From Epiperipatus broadwayi (taxonomy: Eukaryota; Onychophora; Udeonychophora; Euonychophora; Peripatidae), in contig JAQFVV010013410.1 of NCBI GenBank assembly GCA_028023455.1, positions 62,001 to 126,000 of the forward strand: a stretch of 64,000 nt of DNA, in the 5' to 3' direction. The notes under the pieces were generated by a model. The model saw only the letters and a list, made by a program, of their open reading frames with translations. It made no database searches and was not told the DNA's origin. Position numbers and translations under genes: made by a program. Below are positions 36,861 to 48,002 of the stretch, in pieces; the first letter of the stretch is position 1; each line of letters starts with the position of its first letter.

Positions 36861-38909
36861 GCAGACATGTATATACTGTAATGGATATTTTTCATCACAC
36901 CAGTTGGAGTGATATTTATAATGGAATACTATTTTTATATTTTAACATTAATAATTTATATTAATGTGAAACATTATGCAAGCAGAGGAGTTAATATAGT
37001 CAATATATTTGCATATTAATCATATCAGTGATCAGACTGAGATTATATAAAAATATATAAACTATGTTTACCTTTCAAGACAGTTGCACTTGCTCTCATA
37101 ATCACAAGAAGAAAAATACCTTTTTTATGGGTACTTTTATTTATAATGGGAATAAATTCCCAAGTGCTAACCATCCAATTTGATGAAATACCGAAAAAAG
37201 ATTTTACACACTTTAAGCTACTTGATTCCACATCTGACCCAAATGAACAAAAAAAAACTTATCTGACTTATACTATCAGACAATTAATGTTTAAACATAA
37301 ACAGTACAATTGACACACTTTTATCTTAATTATATATTGAGATAAGGAGAGAGAGAGAGAGAGAATTAAGCTAATTAACAGTTAAAATAACACATTTATT
37401 TACAAAACATTATAACAATAATAAAAGCTAAAATCAATTAAATTAATTACAGAATTGTTTAGTATAGATGAGTCCATTTTGAAATCTTATTACTATACCA
37501 CTTTACATCTAGACTTTGAATTATTGCATATATTTACCTAGGTTTTGTTATAACTTTTTCTGAAGTGATATCTTTTTGAAAGTTGGTAAAGTTCATGGCT
37601 GGTGTTCTTGAACATGTTTTCCAGTTTTTTTTTAATAGATTGTCATTTCTTCTTTCCAAAGCTTCATATGTCTGTGTTCAGTAATAGTTTTCTATAATAA
37701 TGGGTGATGACTGAGAAATGGAAGGTCAAGGATATTTGTTACATTTCAGGTGGTTATATGCACAAGAACTGGGTGGTGAAACTGAATGAACATCTCAGTG
37801 TGAGTTTATCACTATAGCTTTATGTCACTGAAGTTTGACCTAATCATTATTGATAAAGGAGTCAGTGAATTAGTATAGCTCAACATAGACAAATCAAGTA
37901 AACCAGTTCTGAATCAAAATAACAGCTGAGTAACTCTAATAGTAGAATAAATAACATCAGAGCAACAGAATAAATCTAAAAAAAATAGTAGCCTTTATAT
38001 CCTTAACAAAACCATTGTCCGAAATCACCCATGTCATTAATTAGCTTTTCAAATTTTTTCTAATTAATTAAACTCTTTTAATATCTATTTTTTGACAATG
38101 ACATTAATTACAATATTTATTATCTAATCAGTTGGAAATATTACTGATTTCCAGTAAAATATAATCTCTTCCTGATTAGACAATTTACAAAATCATTTTG
38201 ATTTTTGATTACATCATAATTTTCCTAATTAAAGTTTGTATAATCATTTGCATTACAATTGATTTAAATCATTTCACCAAGTAACTTTATAATCCTTAAA
38301 TTATCTTTATATAATTAGTTTTCTTTTATTTCCATTATTATATTTTGTAATATTTTGGAATTTATATTTTTAATGAAAAAAACAATAATAATAGATCTAA
38401 TTAAAATTTCTAAAGTATGTTGTACATTAATTATATTTTTCTCTCTTCTATTTTCTTTTTTATTTAGTAAATTGAGATTAAGATACAGAGTTTAATTTTT
38501 TTATTTATTTCCTAACAGACATGATTTATTCTAGGAATCTCTTTACTGTATTTACTAAACTAACAGTCTTTTTCATTTATTAAAAAATAATAATATACTT
38601 CTTTTTTTCTTTGAATATTTTAAATATACTTTTAAATGTTTTAAATAACAGGTGTGTTTATGCAACCATTACAGTACCACTGAACATATGTTTAATTGGG
38701 AAAATATAAAAATATTGGGTAGAAAAAAAAAGGTACAAAGAAAATAATTCAAAGATGTTACTCACGTTACAATGACAAATAACCTCATAAGTCAACCTAA
38801 TGTGACTATATATAATGTATAAAAACTACTAACCAACTTTTCTCTTAGAAAAGTGGAGAAATCAGCATGAAGCTCATAGATAAGTATATGAAATGTCTAC
38901 TGACTGCTG
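36861..38909. other. AT-rich unassigned DNA
   Basis: Only a short (GA)n tract at 37345-37364 stands out. No gene recognised. Confidence 0.5.
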
Positions 38910-39222
38910 ACCTTGGCAGGATGGCTCAGATGTTTAGACCATTACTTTAACATTCAATATTCAAAAATCTAAGGATCTGGGTTTGATTCCTATGCAAGTA
39001 CTATCACTGGTCAGGTGATAAACATCTGAGGACTGAGAGAAAATAATATCTTTTAAAACATTGTACATATACTAATGTGTGTGCTATTACTAACAGTTGA
39101 ATGTAATTAAAATATTTAAATAAAGATATTTTTTTCTAATGACATTCAATACTTAATATTAGACAATGAAAATTGACCAATATATAAATACAACCAAAAT
39201 ATCATCATCCCAAACCTTCAGG
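38910..39222 (+). mobile_element. tRNA-derived SINE
   Basis: A box TGGCTCAGATG at 38922-38932 fits TRGYNNARNNG exactly. B box GGTTTGATTCC at 38980-38990 has one change. Spacing of 47 bases between boxes is usual for tRNA-type Pol III promoters. The tRNA-unrelated body (CATTGTACATATACTAATGT, CTATTACTAACAGTTGAAT) recurs at 59434-59480, and the shared 3' end runs to AACCTTCAGG. Not a functional tRNA: the cloverleaf and CCA end are missing. Confidence 0.7.
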
Positions 39223-39890
39223 GAACCTCTAATATTTTAAGTTTGTTTATGTCATCTCATATATAAAGAGAATAAATAAAATATTATATAAATATAAATA
39301 AGGGGAACTTATGTGAAACATAATAAAATCAAGGTGAATGAGTCTTTGCTTGGTAGAAATAATTTCATGAGACTGGAGTAGATAGTATGTGGTCCAAGAC
39401 CTGTTGCAGGTGTAATGATACTTTAAACCAAGGATGTGATATTAAACCATTTTAACTGAAATAAAGAAGGTATTGAGTAATTTTATTATCAGTAGAATTA
39501 ACATATGTGTAAAAAAATGTCATGTAATGTTGACATATTTATTTAAAAATCTATGATTTTAGATCAAATTTATATTTCAACTCATGGTATTTTAGGCTGA
39601 GATTTTACTTGATAGTTTGATAATGTAATTACACAGACTTATTTAAGTGTAATAATATCTCTCTTATATTCACAGATCCATTGTTTATGTAAATAATGAA
39701 CTAGAATAGATATACCTTTCTTTTTTTTGGAAATAAATTTACCCATAAATGGTGCAGGTTAAAAGGGCTTGGATCATTATATTCTATGTATTGTTAAAAA
39801 GGTGATATCACAGTATAAATACTAGAAACGAAATAAACTTGTTCATAGATGTAGAGGTAAAAGTATCCAGATTGTGTATTATATATGTAT
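39223..39890. other. AT-rich unassigned DNA upstream of the LINE
   Basis: No feature recognised. Confidence 0.5.
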
Positions 39891-39905
39891 ATATGTATAA
39901 TAGTA
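39891..39905. repeat. Target-site duplication, left copy (15 bp)
   Basis: ATATGTATAATAGTA, identical to 46636-46650. It lies directly before the LINE 5' end. Confidence 0.8.
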
Positions 39906-39917
39906 GAGCTGAGGTAG

Positions 39918-42900
39918 ATGGCTGCCAACTTAGTCAAACATAGGTGGCGTATCCAGAGCCTGAAGGGTAACATAGACCTAGGCATAGGATATGACTTAAA
40001 CAACAGTGCTGAAAACTCACAGAGTTCCAACGTTACCATTAATACTAAGAAATTTTATTCACATAGCGTGCCTAAATACTGGAATACTAACCTTAGGCTG
40101 CTGAAAATACTGAAAGCCAACAATGTTTCTAGCATAGGCCCTACCATTCCCGAAGCGCATGCAAATGTTTCAAATGTTAACGTAATTGCCAATGCGGTGG
40201 AATATACTTTAGACAACAGCGTAACATCCAATCAAAAACTCTGAAGGTTGCATTCAAGTTGAAAAAATATCACAAACTCGCTTAAAAATGAACACTCAAA
40301 TCATAAAAGGAAATAAACCTTCTAGCGCTAATAACCAAAATCCAGCCTCCGATAATTCAAGTGCTATAGAAAAATATGGAAAGCAAAAAATCGCAACGAC
40401 ATCCGATGACGCAAACAAAAATGAAGACAGTGTAAATACAGCGGAAGATTTATGTAAGCTTTGTGAAACCAATTGTACACACAAGATGCTTATTAAGGTA
40501 CATGAGACCAAGCATAATACAACAGCTAACCTCAACGTCACAAATATTACTGATAATAAACATAAAAATTATTCTTACCAGCCTCAGTTAATACCGGAAA
40601 GCCATGTCATTAGCGATTCTAAAACCAACGAAATATCTACGGAAATAAATGATAAAAATAATATGGATTTTAACTGTAATAGTAATAATAAACAAAATTC
40701 ACATCATAATATACCTAAAATAAAGACCTCCAAACAAACAATCTCAGAAATGATCCACGAGTTTTCAGATGCTACAGTGAATAATGACGAATACTGTTCA
40801 ACAGGCTACACTTCTACTGGCCCGTCACTCATAGCGGATAAACAAGGTACTAAAGAAAAAAATTTTAATACGGACATAATCCATTGGCCTGAACCGGCAC
40901 ATAAATTAAATAATAAAGGCACCAAAACTAAAAAATACACAGAAACAAATAGCTGCAGCTCATATATTAATGATAATACTACACTAATATCTGAAGATTC
41001 TACAGAAAATAACGCAATAGCGCCACTTCCCGTATCGACGCATTCAACTAGGAATAAACGTGAGACTCAACAAAAAATTAACCCCGCAAACAATTTACCG
41101 TCTAAAAACAACTTTTTAACTAATTCAAACTTGCCCAAAACTGATATTATAAATAAATATAGTTCTGAAACAACACACACACGTAATACAATACCGGAAC
41201 CCGTATTAAAACATACCAATACAACTAGTGTTCAAAATACTTCCTTACAAAGCATGCCACTTTCTATAGATGAATTCCCAACTCTTCCCTCTTACTCTCA
41301 GAATCTCAACTACCAGAGAGAAGATCATCAAAATAAAATTTTCCATACCGGTCATAAGGGAAACTATTCAACAATCACGCAGACAAACCCAACACTAGAT
41401 TTGACACAGATTGATTTAAATTACCTTCCTCACATAACACCTATTGCAAAAAACTGTAATACAATGGCTAACAGTTCATCTAGGAGCCACATATCATATG
41501 CTAACATAGCAAAAATTGGTACTACAAGTCCATCTAAGTCTATACAAAATACCAACAACTTAAAAACTAATTCATACAACGAAACCTGCTCCATACCCGG
41601 AACAGCAAGTAAAATTAATCATGACCTTACCATGTTAGATATACTAAAACTAAAAAATCTACAACAGGAAAATCAAACCACCTTGGGGCTTGAGACCAAT
41701 GAATTCTCCATAAATGACTTCACTGAGAAACAATACCAAGGTCTCTGTGTTGACTTCAACCAAACAATACCTCCAACCCTCCTCAAATCCTTAGTAAACT
41801 ACCACAATGATAAAAGTGTTGTTCTGGCAGTGACAGAATCAAATTGCTCACTCCATAAATTCCCCATTACAGCACTATACGAATTAATAAAACAATACAA
41901 ATTAACAGAGGGCATACACCAGATCCTCACTCACCCAAACGACAGATACATTGCTGTCGAATTTGCCACTTGGGCCTTCTGAAATGAATTTAAATCAAAT
42001 TTCAAAAAACTAGACAACAAATTCCTTATATATGTTGATACAAAGAATTTGTTGATACAAACAGACCTGCTACCCTTATCGGAACCCTCAAGAATTGTAT
42101 CATGGGCCTTGACAATAATCTCCTCCAAGAAATCTTTTTTCCTTACGGGAAAATCCAGAATTTCTCATATCTGCGAGTAGACAAGACGATCAAGTCCATC
42201 CTATCCAACACTGCATCATTTCAAATTCAACTAAGAAAAGGCCTAGGGCCCACTGACATACCAACTACCATTAAAGCAAAAAGTTGTCCAATGATACTTT
42301 CCTTCGTTGGCGTCAGGCCGCAATGTTTCCATTGTGGCTTAAGAACACATCTCATAAAAGAATGCCCAGCAAAAATATGCACCTCTTGTGGTCAAAAGGA
42401 AAATAAGTTTCACAAATGTAAAGCACCTCATACACTCACACCTGCTAATGTCACACATAATGAAATGCTAACCACAAACACTCCAGGCCTACATACTGTT
42501 GAAGCTGAAGTTGAATCCTACAGTAGAGTAACCAACACCAAAGACTTTATGAATCCTAATAAACTCAAGGGAAAACCATCCAATGACAGCAAACAGATAC
42601 AAATAGCATATCAAAACCCAAATGGCTCCAAGCTCAGAGATAACTCACAGAAACCAGACAACTTACCAAAAGGCTCAAAACCAAAAGAACCAAATAATGC
42701 CTCTAGACACAAAAATCTAACAATCTCTTCTGACAATACAGATGATGCACCTCTCAGCATGGACCATCAAGACCATAACAATGCACTCGGAACCCCAAGA
42801 CCTCTAAGATCAAAACCTGTGGTTTCTAACACTAAATCTATAATGGACGCATTGAAACTATCAATATCCTATACAAATTCATCCCATATGAAAGCTCCCA

Positions 42901-43301
42901 CACCTACAAAAATAGATCTTCACCACCCATCTCTGACTACGTCTCAGACATGGATCTCAACCTTCCCCCTAATGCTAATAATAAACAAAAATCTTCCAAA
43001 CTTTCAAAGGCCTACTCTGAAGAAGAGGACTCACACCTATCTCCTGCTTCTGAGCCAAACTACCTAAAGTTCTCCTTTCCTACAGTGTAAATTCTATTCT
43101 GGAAAAAACAAGAGGAAGGTACAAAGCACACCAAAAAAATCTCTCAGTCATGAATCACACAATGAAACTGAGCTCTTTAGAGCTGATTTCCACAGGCCAT
43201 CCTTGGCAGATCAGAAATTCAGTGATCACAAGGACCATTACAACCTTCAATCAAAGATTCCGCTGGCAGTAAAACCAAGCAGCAATAATCTTTATGGATA
43301 G
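39918..43301 (+). pseudogene. LINE ORF1 (RNA-binding, RRM-like + CCHC), frameshifted
   Basis: Start: ATG at 39918 in AGGTAGATGGCTGCC. Pieces: 39918-40244; a second frame from 40225 through 41982; a TGA at 41980-41982 with the same frame continuing; a shift at 42034-42061; a frame from 42051 to about 42840; another frame to 43090; then a last frame to TAG at 43301. The middle ~560 residues are N-, T- and S-rich and seem disordered. LCKLCETNCTHKMLIKVHE near 40449 may bind zinc. Near 42099-42180, MGLDNNLLQEIFFPYGKI fits an RRM-like fold. Then CFHCGLRTHLIKEC (C-x2-C-x4-H-x4-C) and CTSCGQKENKFHKC form two zinc knuckles. The tail is acidic and serine-rich. In LINEs this protein coats the RNA. At ~1120 codons it is unusually long. 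Confidence 0.75.
42034..42061. repeat. 17-bp tandem duplication that shifts ORF1
   Basis: GTTGATACAAAGAATTT (42034-42050) is followed by GTTGATACAAA (42051-42061). The second copy restarts the RRM-like frame, so the duplication alone explains this frameshift. Confidence 0.8.
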
Positions 43302-46300
43302 GATCAAGTGACAAATCATTGGTCTTAACATCAGGGGAATTAATTCTACTGACCATTTATATGCGATTAGGCATTTTTTCCTTCTTACATCTCCTCATAT
43401 TTTATTCTTAGGAGAGACCAAATATCACCTAAACTCCAACCCTCACATAATTCTCGAACTTTCAAAACTGGGTTTCACTCTTCTGTCTACTAATACATCA
43501 GCTGCTGGATGGGTAGGAATCATCATTAATAACAGGAAACCACCTTCTTCCTATAAAGTGCTTTACCATGATGCCAATCTCATTGCAATAAAGCTTATAT
43601 ACCAATCTAGTGAATTCATTGCAATATACGTATACTGCCAGAACAACCCATTGACTTATTCTAGAATAATACACACCATAAATCTCATCACTGCAAACAA
43701 CACAGGCCCTACAATCCTCTTGGGGGACTTCAACCTGCAATATGATGTGTTCACACAGAAATACCTCCATCTCTTAGCCAGGGGTTTCATAAATGGCAGA
43801 GGTTTCTTCCCTGCGGATGCATACTCATTCTATACGAAGAGCTCTAGAACACTGATTGACCTAATGTTTTACACCTCAGAGCTGCACTATGGTTTGGAAG
43901 CCAAGCTTCAACCCGTTCCCTTCTCAGACCATCTTGCCCTGATGGCATCTTTAGATCTGGACTCCTACACTCCCATAGACTACAATAAAACAATCAGAAT
44001 CATAACTAAAGCTACTGCCATGGAAGCTGTCTTCTCAGATGCCTACATACTCTTTGAAAAAATTGACATTCTTAACATAAATCCTGAGGAAGCCTGGTTT
44101 GCCTTCACAGGCATCCTCCAAACCATAATCATACAGCACACCAAAAAACATAAAGGGTCAACAACCCTGATGAATGAGCTTGATTTGCTTCACCATAGGA
44201 TTAAAAATTTCTCAAGTGATGGTACTACAGACAACCTCCTATTACTTAAAACACAGTACAAGCAGAAACAAGCTGCGATTGCTGAAATAATAGCAACAAA
44301 GAATGCTAGGTTATACTTACCTGGCCAACACTGCTGGACACGTGGCTATCTCAGATGGGCTCTAGGGGCAGGGAAGAAACAAAAAACTCCTTTGTCCCTC
44401 CTCATCGGTGGTAGCCATACCTCTGGCAACCAAATGCTCATTCAAATAGAGTCATATTTCAAAAACTGCCTATCAAACTCTGTTACCTACCCCACAAATC
44501 AGTGGCATGAGACATCACAAAACAATGAACATGGAATAACAATATCAAACATCAAAAACCACTTGGCCACCCTACCGTCCAATGTCCATCCAGGACTACA
44601 CGGCATTCCAAAGTTCATACTTACGCACCTTGAGAATTTCACAGCTCCCATAGTATTAAAACTAATTAACCATTTTGCAAACAGCAAAAAAATCATCCCC
44701 AAACTTTATCCCATAGCGATGGTCCCCTTTGTTAAGAAAAACCGGGATGCATCTGCTCTATCTAGCATAAGACCAATCTCCATGACCCCAATCCTGTTAA
44801 AGGTCATTGAAGGTGTGATCAAGGAGAAAATACAAGATGTTATTCTGGACAACATATCCCAGTTGCAATTTGCAAAGAAGGGCTCATCCACACTCTCTGC
44901 AATCGGGAAGGTAAAAATTCTCTGTGATCATATCAGATCCAAGAATCTATATAAACCCATTGCCGTTCAGCTAGACATCTCTGAAGCATTTGATTCAGTA
45001 GATGTCAACATCCTGCTCAATTGCCTCTCAGCACTAGACATTCCTACTCAAATCATTCAGATATTGGACAATCTACTAAACAACAGATTGGTCCACATTT
45101 CCCTGAATGGTTTCTTTACAGATGGTTTTATTCCTTCAAAATCCATACCCCAAGGATCTCCACTTAGCGGTCTCCTATTTATACTCTACTTAAACCCCCT
45201 TCTTAAACAGATTGAGGCAGAACTTCCAGGAATCTATATACCCCAGCTGAAGAAACACTGTAAAGCATTTGCCTACATGGATGATGTCCTTGTCACCTTA
45301 CCATCCCAAAAATATCTAAAACCTCTCATACAAATAATCAACAAATTTTCCGAATCCTCCAAAATTTCCTTCAACCTCAACAAGTCATCGGCCTGGAAAA
45401 TCAGCACCGGCAAGAAGATATCATCACCTTTCTCAGCAGACCCCCAAAACTTTTTGGGGTTTCCCATATACAAGTCACCGCAAGCCATGTCAATACAAAT
45501 ACAGAATTCTATCATTGAAGCCACCACCAACACAGTTAAAAACCTTGCCAAGGTTTATTTATCACTGCAAGGGAAAATCTCTCTCCTCAATATCAAGGTA
45601 ATGGCAAAGATTAGCTACTATCTACCCATAATTAACATGACAAAGGCTTTCAATACAAAAATCAACCGAATCTGTGCACGGCTGTTGTGGAATGGTAAAA
45701 CAGTGGCCATAGGAATTGAACGCATGCAGCGACATAGTAAAAATAATGGTATGTCGTTGCATGCTACGTTTTCTATATATTACCAAAAGTGCCACTCTCT
45801 GATCCACATCCTACAAAAGAAATTTCCCCAGATTGTAGCGGAACAACCAGTCATTCCATCTGACAGACCTCCACCTTCAAAGATAAGCTGGCTAAATCAG
45901 ATACTTGACTACCTTTTCGCTCACAATGGCCATTCTTCCCTAGTATTCAGACAAAAAATCTCCATTTGGGATGCTCATGGCCTGCTATTTCCCACACAAA
46001 ACTCTACCATTCCTTACCTCGGTGGTAACAATCACGTGGTCACCAGGTTTTTCAAGCATCTCAAGCTGGAGCCAAGGTTCCTGGACTTTCTCGTAAAAAT
46101 CAACCTGAATTCACTCCAGACAAACTGGTTCCTGCACTACAGGAGATTCCTCAAGAATATAGACCCTATGTGTCACAACTGCCATAGAACCTGTGAAACC
46201 TTTGATCATATGATAAATGATTGCCCAGCATATGACAAAATTAGAACTTTCATTACTTACCACTGCCACATTTCCCTGAACAAAATCTTAAATATTAAAT

Positions 46301-46515
46301 GCTGCTTCCTGTCCAGGGATTATGTCACTACAAGACTCTCAACCTTTCTGACTTATGACATCTGGTTGGCCAGAAGTCGCAACAAGTTTACCTTTCCTCA
46401 TCCCAAGCCTGAAGACACATTCATTTCCAAGCTAAAGGAATTTCGCCATAAGGACAGAATAATCTCTTCCAGATTTTTATTTGACAACATGTGGAGCCTG
46501 ATTAAGCTGGATTAA
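43294..46515 (+). CDS. LINE ORF2: endonuclease-reverse transcriptase (one early stop)
   Basis: Makes element cDNA at a nicked target site. ATG at 43294 reads MDRIK, then TGA at 43309, then is open to TAA at 46515 (1073 codons in all). The next conserved part IIGLNIRGIN marks the endonuclease start, so the TGA is a mutation, possibly CGA to TGA. Residues (counted from 43294): GETK with E41, GDFN 144-147 and SDH 211-213 form the APE-type catalytic set. RT: LDISEAFDS from 560 (catalytic D561), QGSPLSGLLF from 620, AYMDD 660-664. A zinc knuckle C960-C963-H972-C977 lies near the C-terminus. No RNase H domain is visible. A GTG at 43558 is not the start, since the endonuclease extends upstream in frame. 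Confidence 0.9.
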
Positions 46516-46635
46516 CAACACCAGTAACCACATCAGAACATTTGGTTGCCTGACTAACATGGATAACTATTATTTTTGATTTACAATTGTATCATTATTA
46601 CATATGGTTTTTTCAATAAAATTATTTATAAATAA
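46516..46635 (+). terminator. LINE 3' UTR with poly(A) signal
   Basis: A 120-base untranslated end with AATAAA at 46615-46620, about 16 bases before the duplicated target site. The tail is A/T-rich, not pure poly(A). Confidence 0.6.
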
Positions 46636-46650
46636 ATATGTATAATAGTA
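46636..46650. repeat. Target-site duplication, right copy (15 bp)
   Basis: ATATGTATAATAGTA, exact match to 39891-39905. Confidence 0.8.
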
Positions 46651-47128
46651 ATATTATAATTAAATATTCTCTTTCTAACCAGAAGAAATGAAAGATAAAA
46701 AGACAAAGAATAAAAAGTTAAAGAACAGTTTTAAGATTATTATACAAATGAAACTGTGAACTGCAAATAGACAACATATATCACATAACTATTTTTAATT
46801 TGTTTATTTAATATCTTGCAATGATGCTTTTAGTTTGTGCAATAAACATTAATTTTTGAGTATTTAATCTTTTGTTTCTTAGTGATATCTTTCCAACAAA
46901 AGCAATAAGTATTGTATTTTTAAAGTAATTATCAGATTAACTTCATACAATAATGTTTTCTTGTTCTACCATGAAAATCATATTTAAGATTTCATAAAAT
47001 ATTTTTATTATTAATTCTCTTTATATGCTTAATACAATAAGATGTGCTGTTACAATAACACATTGTATAGCACTTCATATAACAAATGGAAAAACATACT
47101 AATTGGTTTTATAATTCTATCATTCAAT
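46651..47128. other. AT-rich unassigned DNA
   Basis: No feature recognised. Confidence 0.5.
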
Positions 47129-47130
47129 TA

Positions 47131-48000
47131 CACCTGGGTCTTGTTTTACACGATAGGTAGGTTCCTCAGAAAACATGCACAAATGAAATCACACAAAAAT
47201 AGACATAACTGACATTGAAAAAGGGGGGATGCAGTCTGTGATTTTTCAAAATTCACATAAAAGCAAAGCACCAATGAAAATTACTTTAAAATTCATGCAA
47301 AAAAAAAAAAAAGGAAATAAAATATGACTAATAAAAAATTTCAAATTTTAAAAAAATTGATACAAGGCAAACTTTTTTTAACTATAATATTTAATTTTAT
47401 TCAAAATAATATATTTTTATACATAATTTACATTACAGTAATTTACATTTTTTTATACATGTTTTAATTATTATGATTTTCTGGTGACAACATAATTAAT
47501 AATTAATCTTTGAAACAATGATTTTATTAATTGTTTACGAAACTCATGATAACCAGACATACAACCATTTAGCTCTCATTGGAATTTAAGAACACGTTAA
47601 TGATTAGTGTCATTAATAAGAAAATAATGATTGATTACGTTCTTTTTTAAAAAGCAAAAACAGAATGTGATTTAAAATGCAAAATTAAGACACACAATGT
47701 TTTAACAAATTTACATTATAATCTTGTAAAATTTAATATGTGTATACATAAAATGTGGAAATCATGATTTTAATTGTATTATTGCATAAAATCTTACTAT
47801 TATAAAACACTGAAAATATTGAAATTACTAAGATGAAAGTCGAATTCCAATAATGTGCTATTACTTTCAATATAACATAAGTGCATGAAATTTATTATTT
47901 AAAGTAATAGCGCATTATCGGAAATCGACTTCTGGTGAAACATGAATCATGTAACTTCAAAATTGTGTTAAATAAGTCCATGTAAAAAAAGACCCAGGTG
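47131..48000. mobile_element. MITE-like DNA element, 870 bp, with TA target duplication
   Basis: Ends CACCTGGGTCTTGTTTTAC and GTAAAAAAAGACCCAGGTG are inverted repeats, flanked by TA on both sides (47129-47130 and 48001-48002). A subterminal inverted pair occurs at about 47838-47868 and 47903-47930 (GTCGAATTCCAATAATGTGC and its near complement). No transposase frame. TA duplication points to the Tc1/mariner group as the helper, but this is inference. Confidence 0.7.
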
Positions 48001-48002
48001 TA

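Larger units (their letters stand above)
39906..46635 (+). mobile_element. Full-length non-LTR retrotransposon (LINE), 6.73 kb
   Basis: Bounded by an exact 15-bp duplication. It has a 5' UTR of only about 12 bases, a very long ORF1, ORF2 with APE-type endonuclease and RT, and a 120-base 3' UTR ending in a short A/T-rich tail. ORF1 has RRM-like and CCHC parts, and ORF2 has a C-terminal zinc knuckle. This suggests the L1/Tx1 side of the LINE tree, but I cannot assign the clade without a search. The base composition is clearly less AT-biased than the flanks. ORF2 is almost intact, so the copy is fairly young, but ORF1 is broken in several places. Confidence 0.85.

Noticed and set aside
38910-39000. 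A true tRNA gene
   Set aside because: A and B boxes are present but no cloverleaf, no acceptor stem, and the body matches a second SINE copy.
43498-43770. Minus-strand frames across the LINE (40296-40541, 43498-43770, 45273-45551 and others)
   Set aside because: Shadows of ORF1 and ORF2, whose plus-strand frames carry the conserved motifs.
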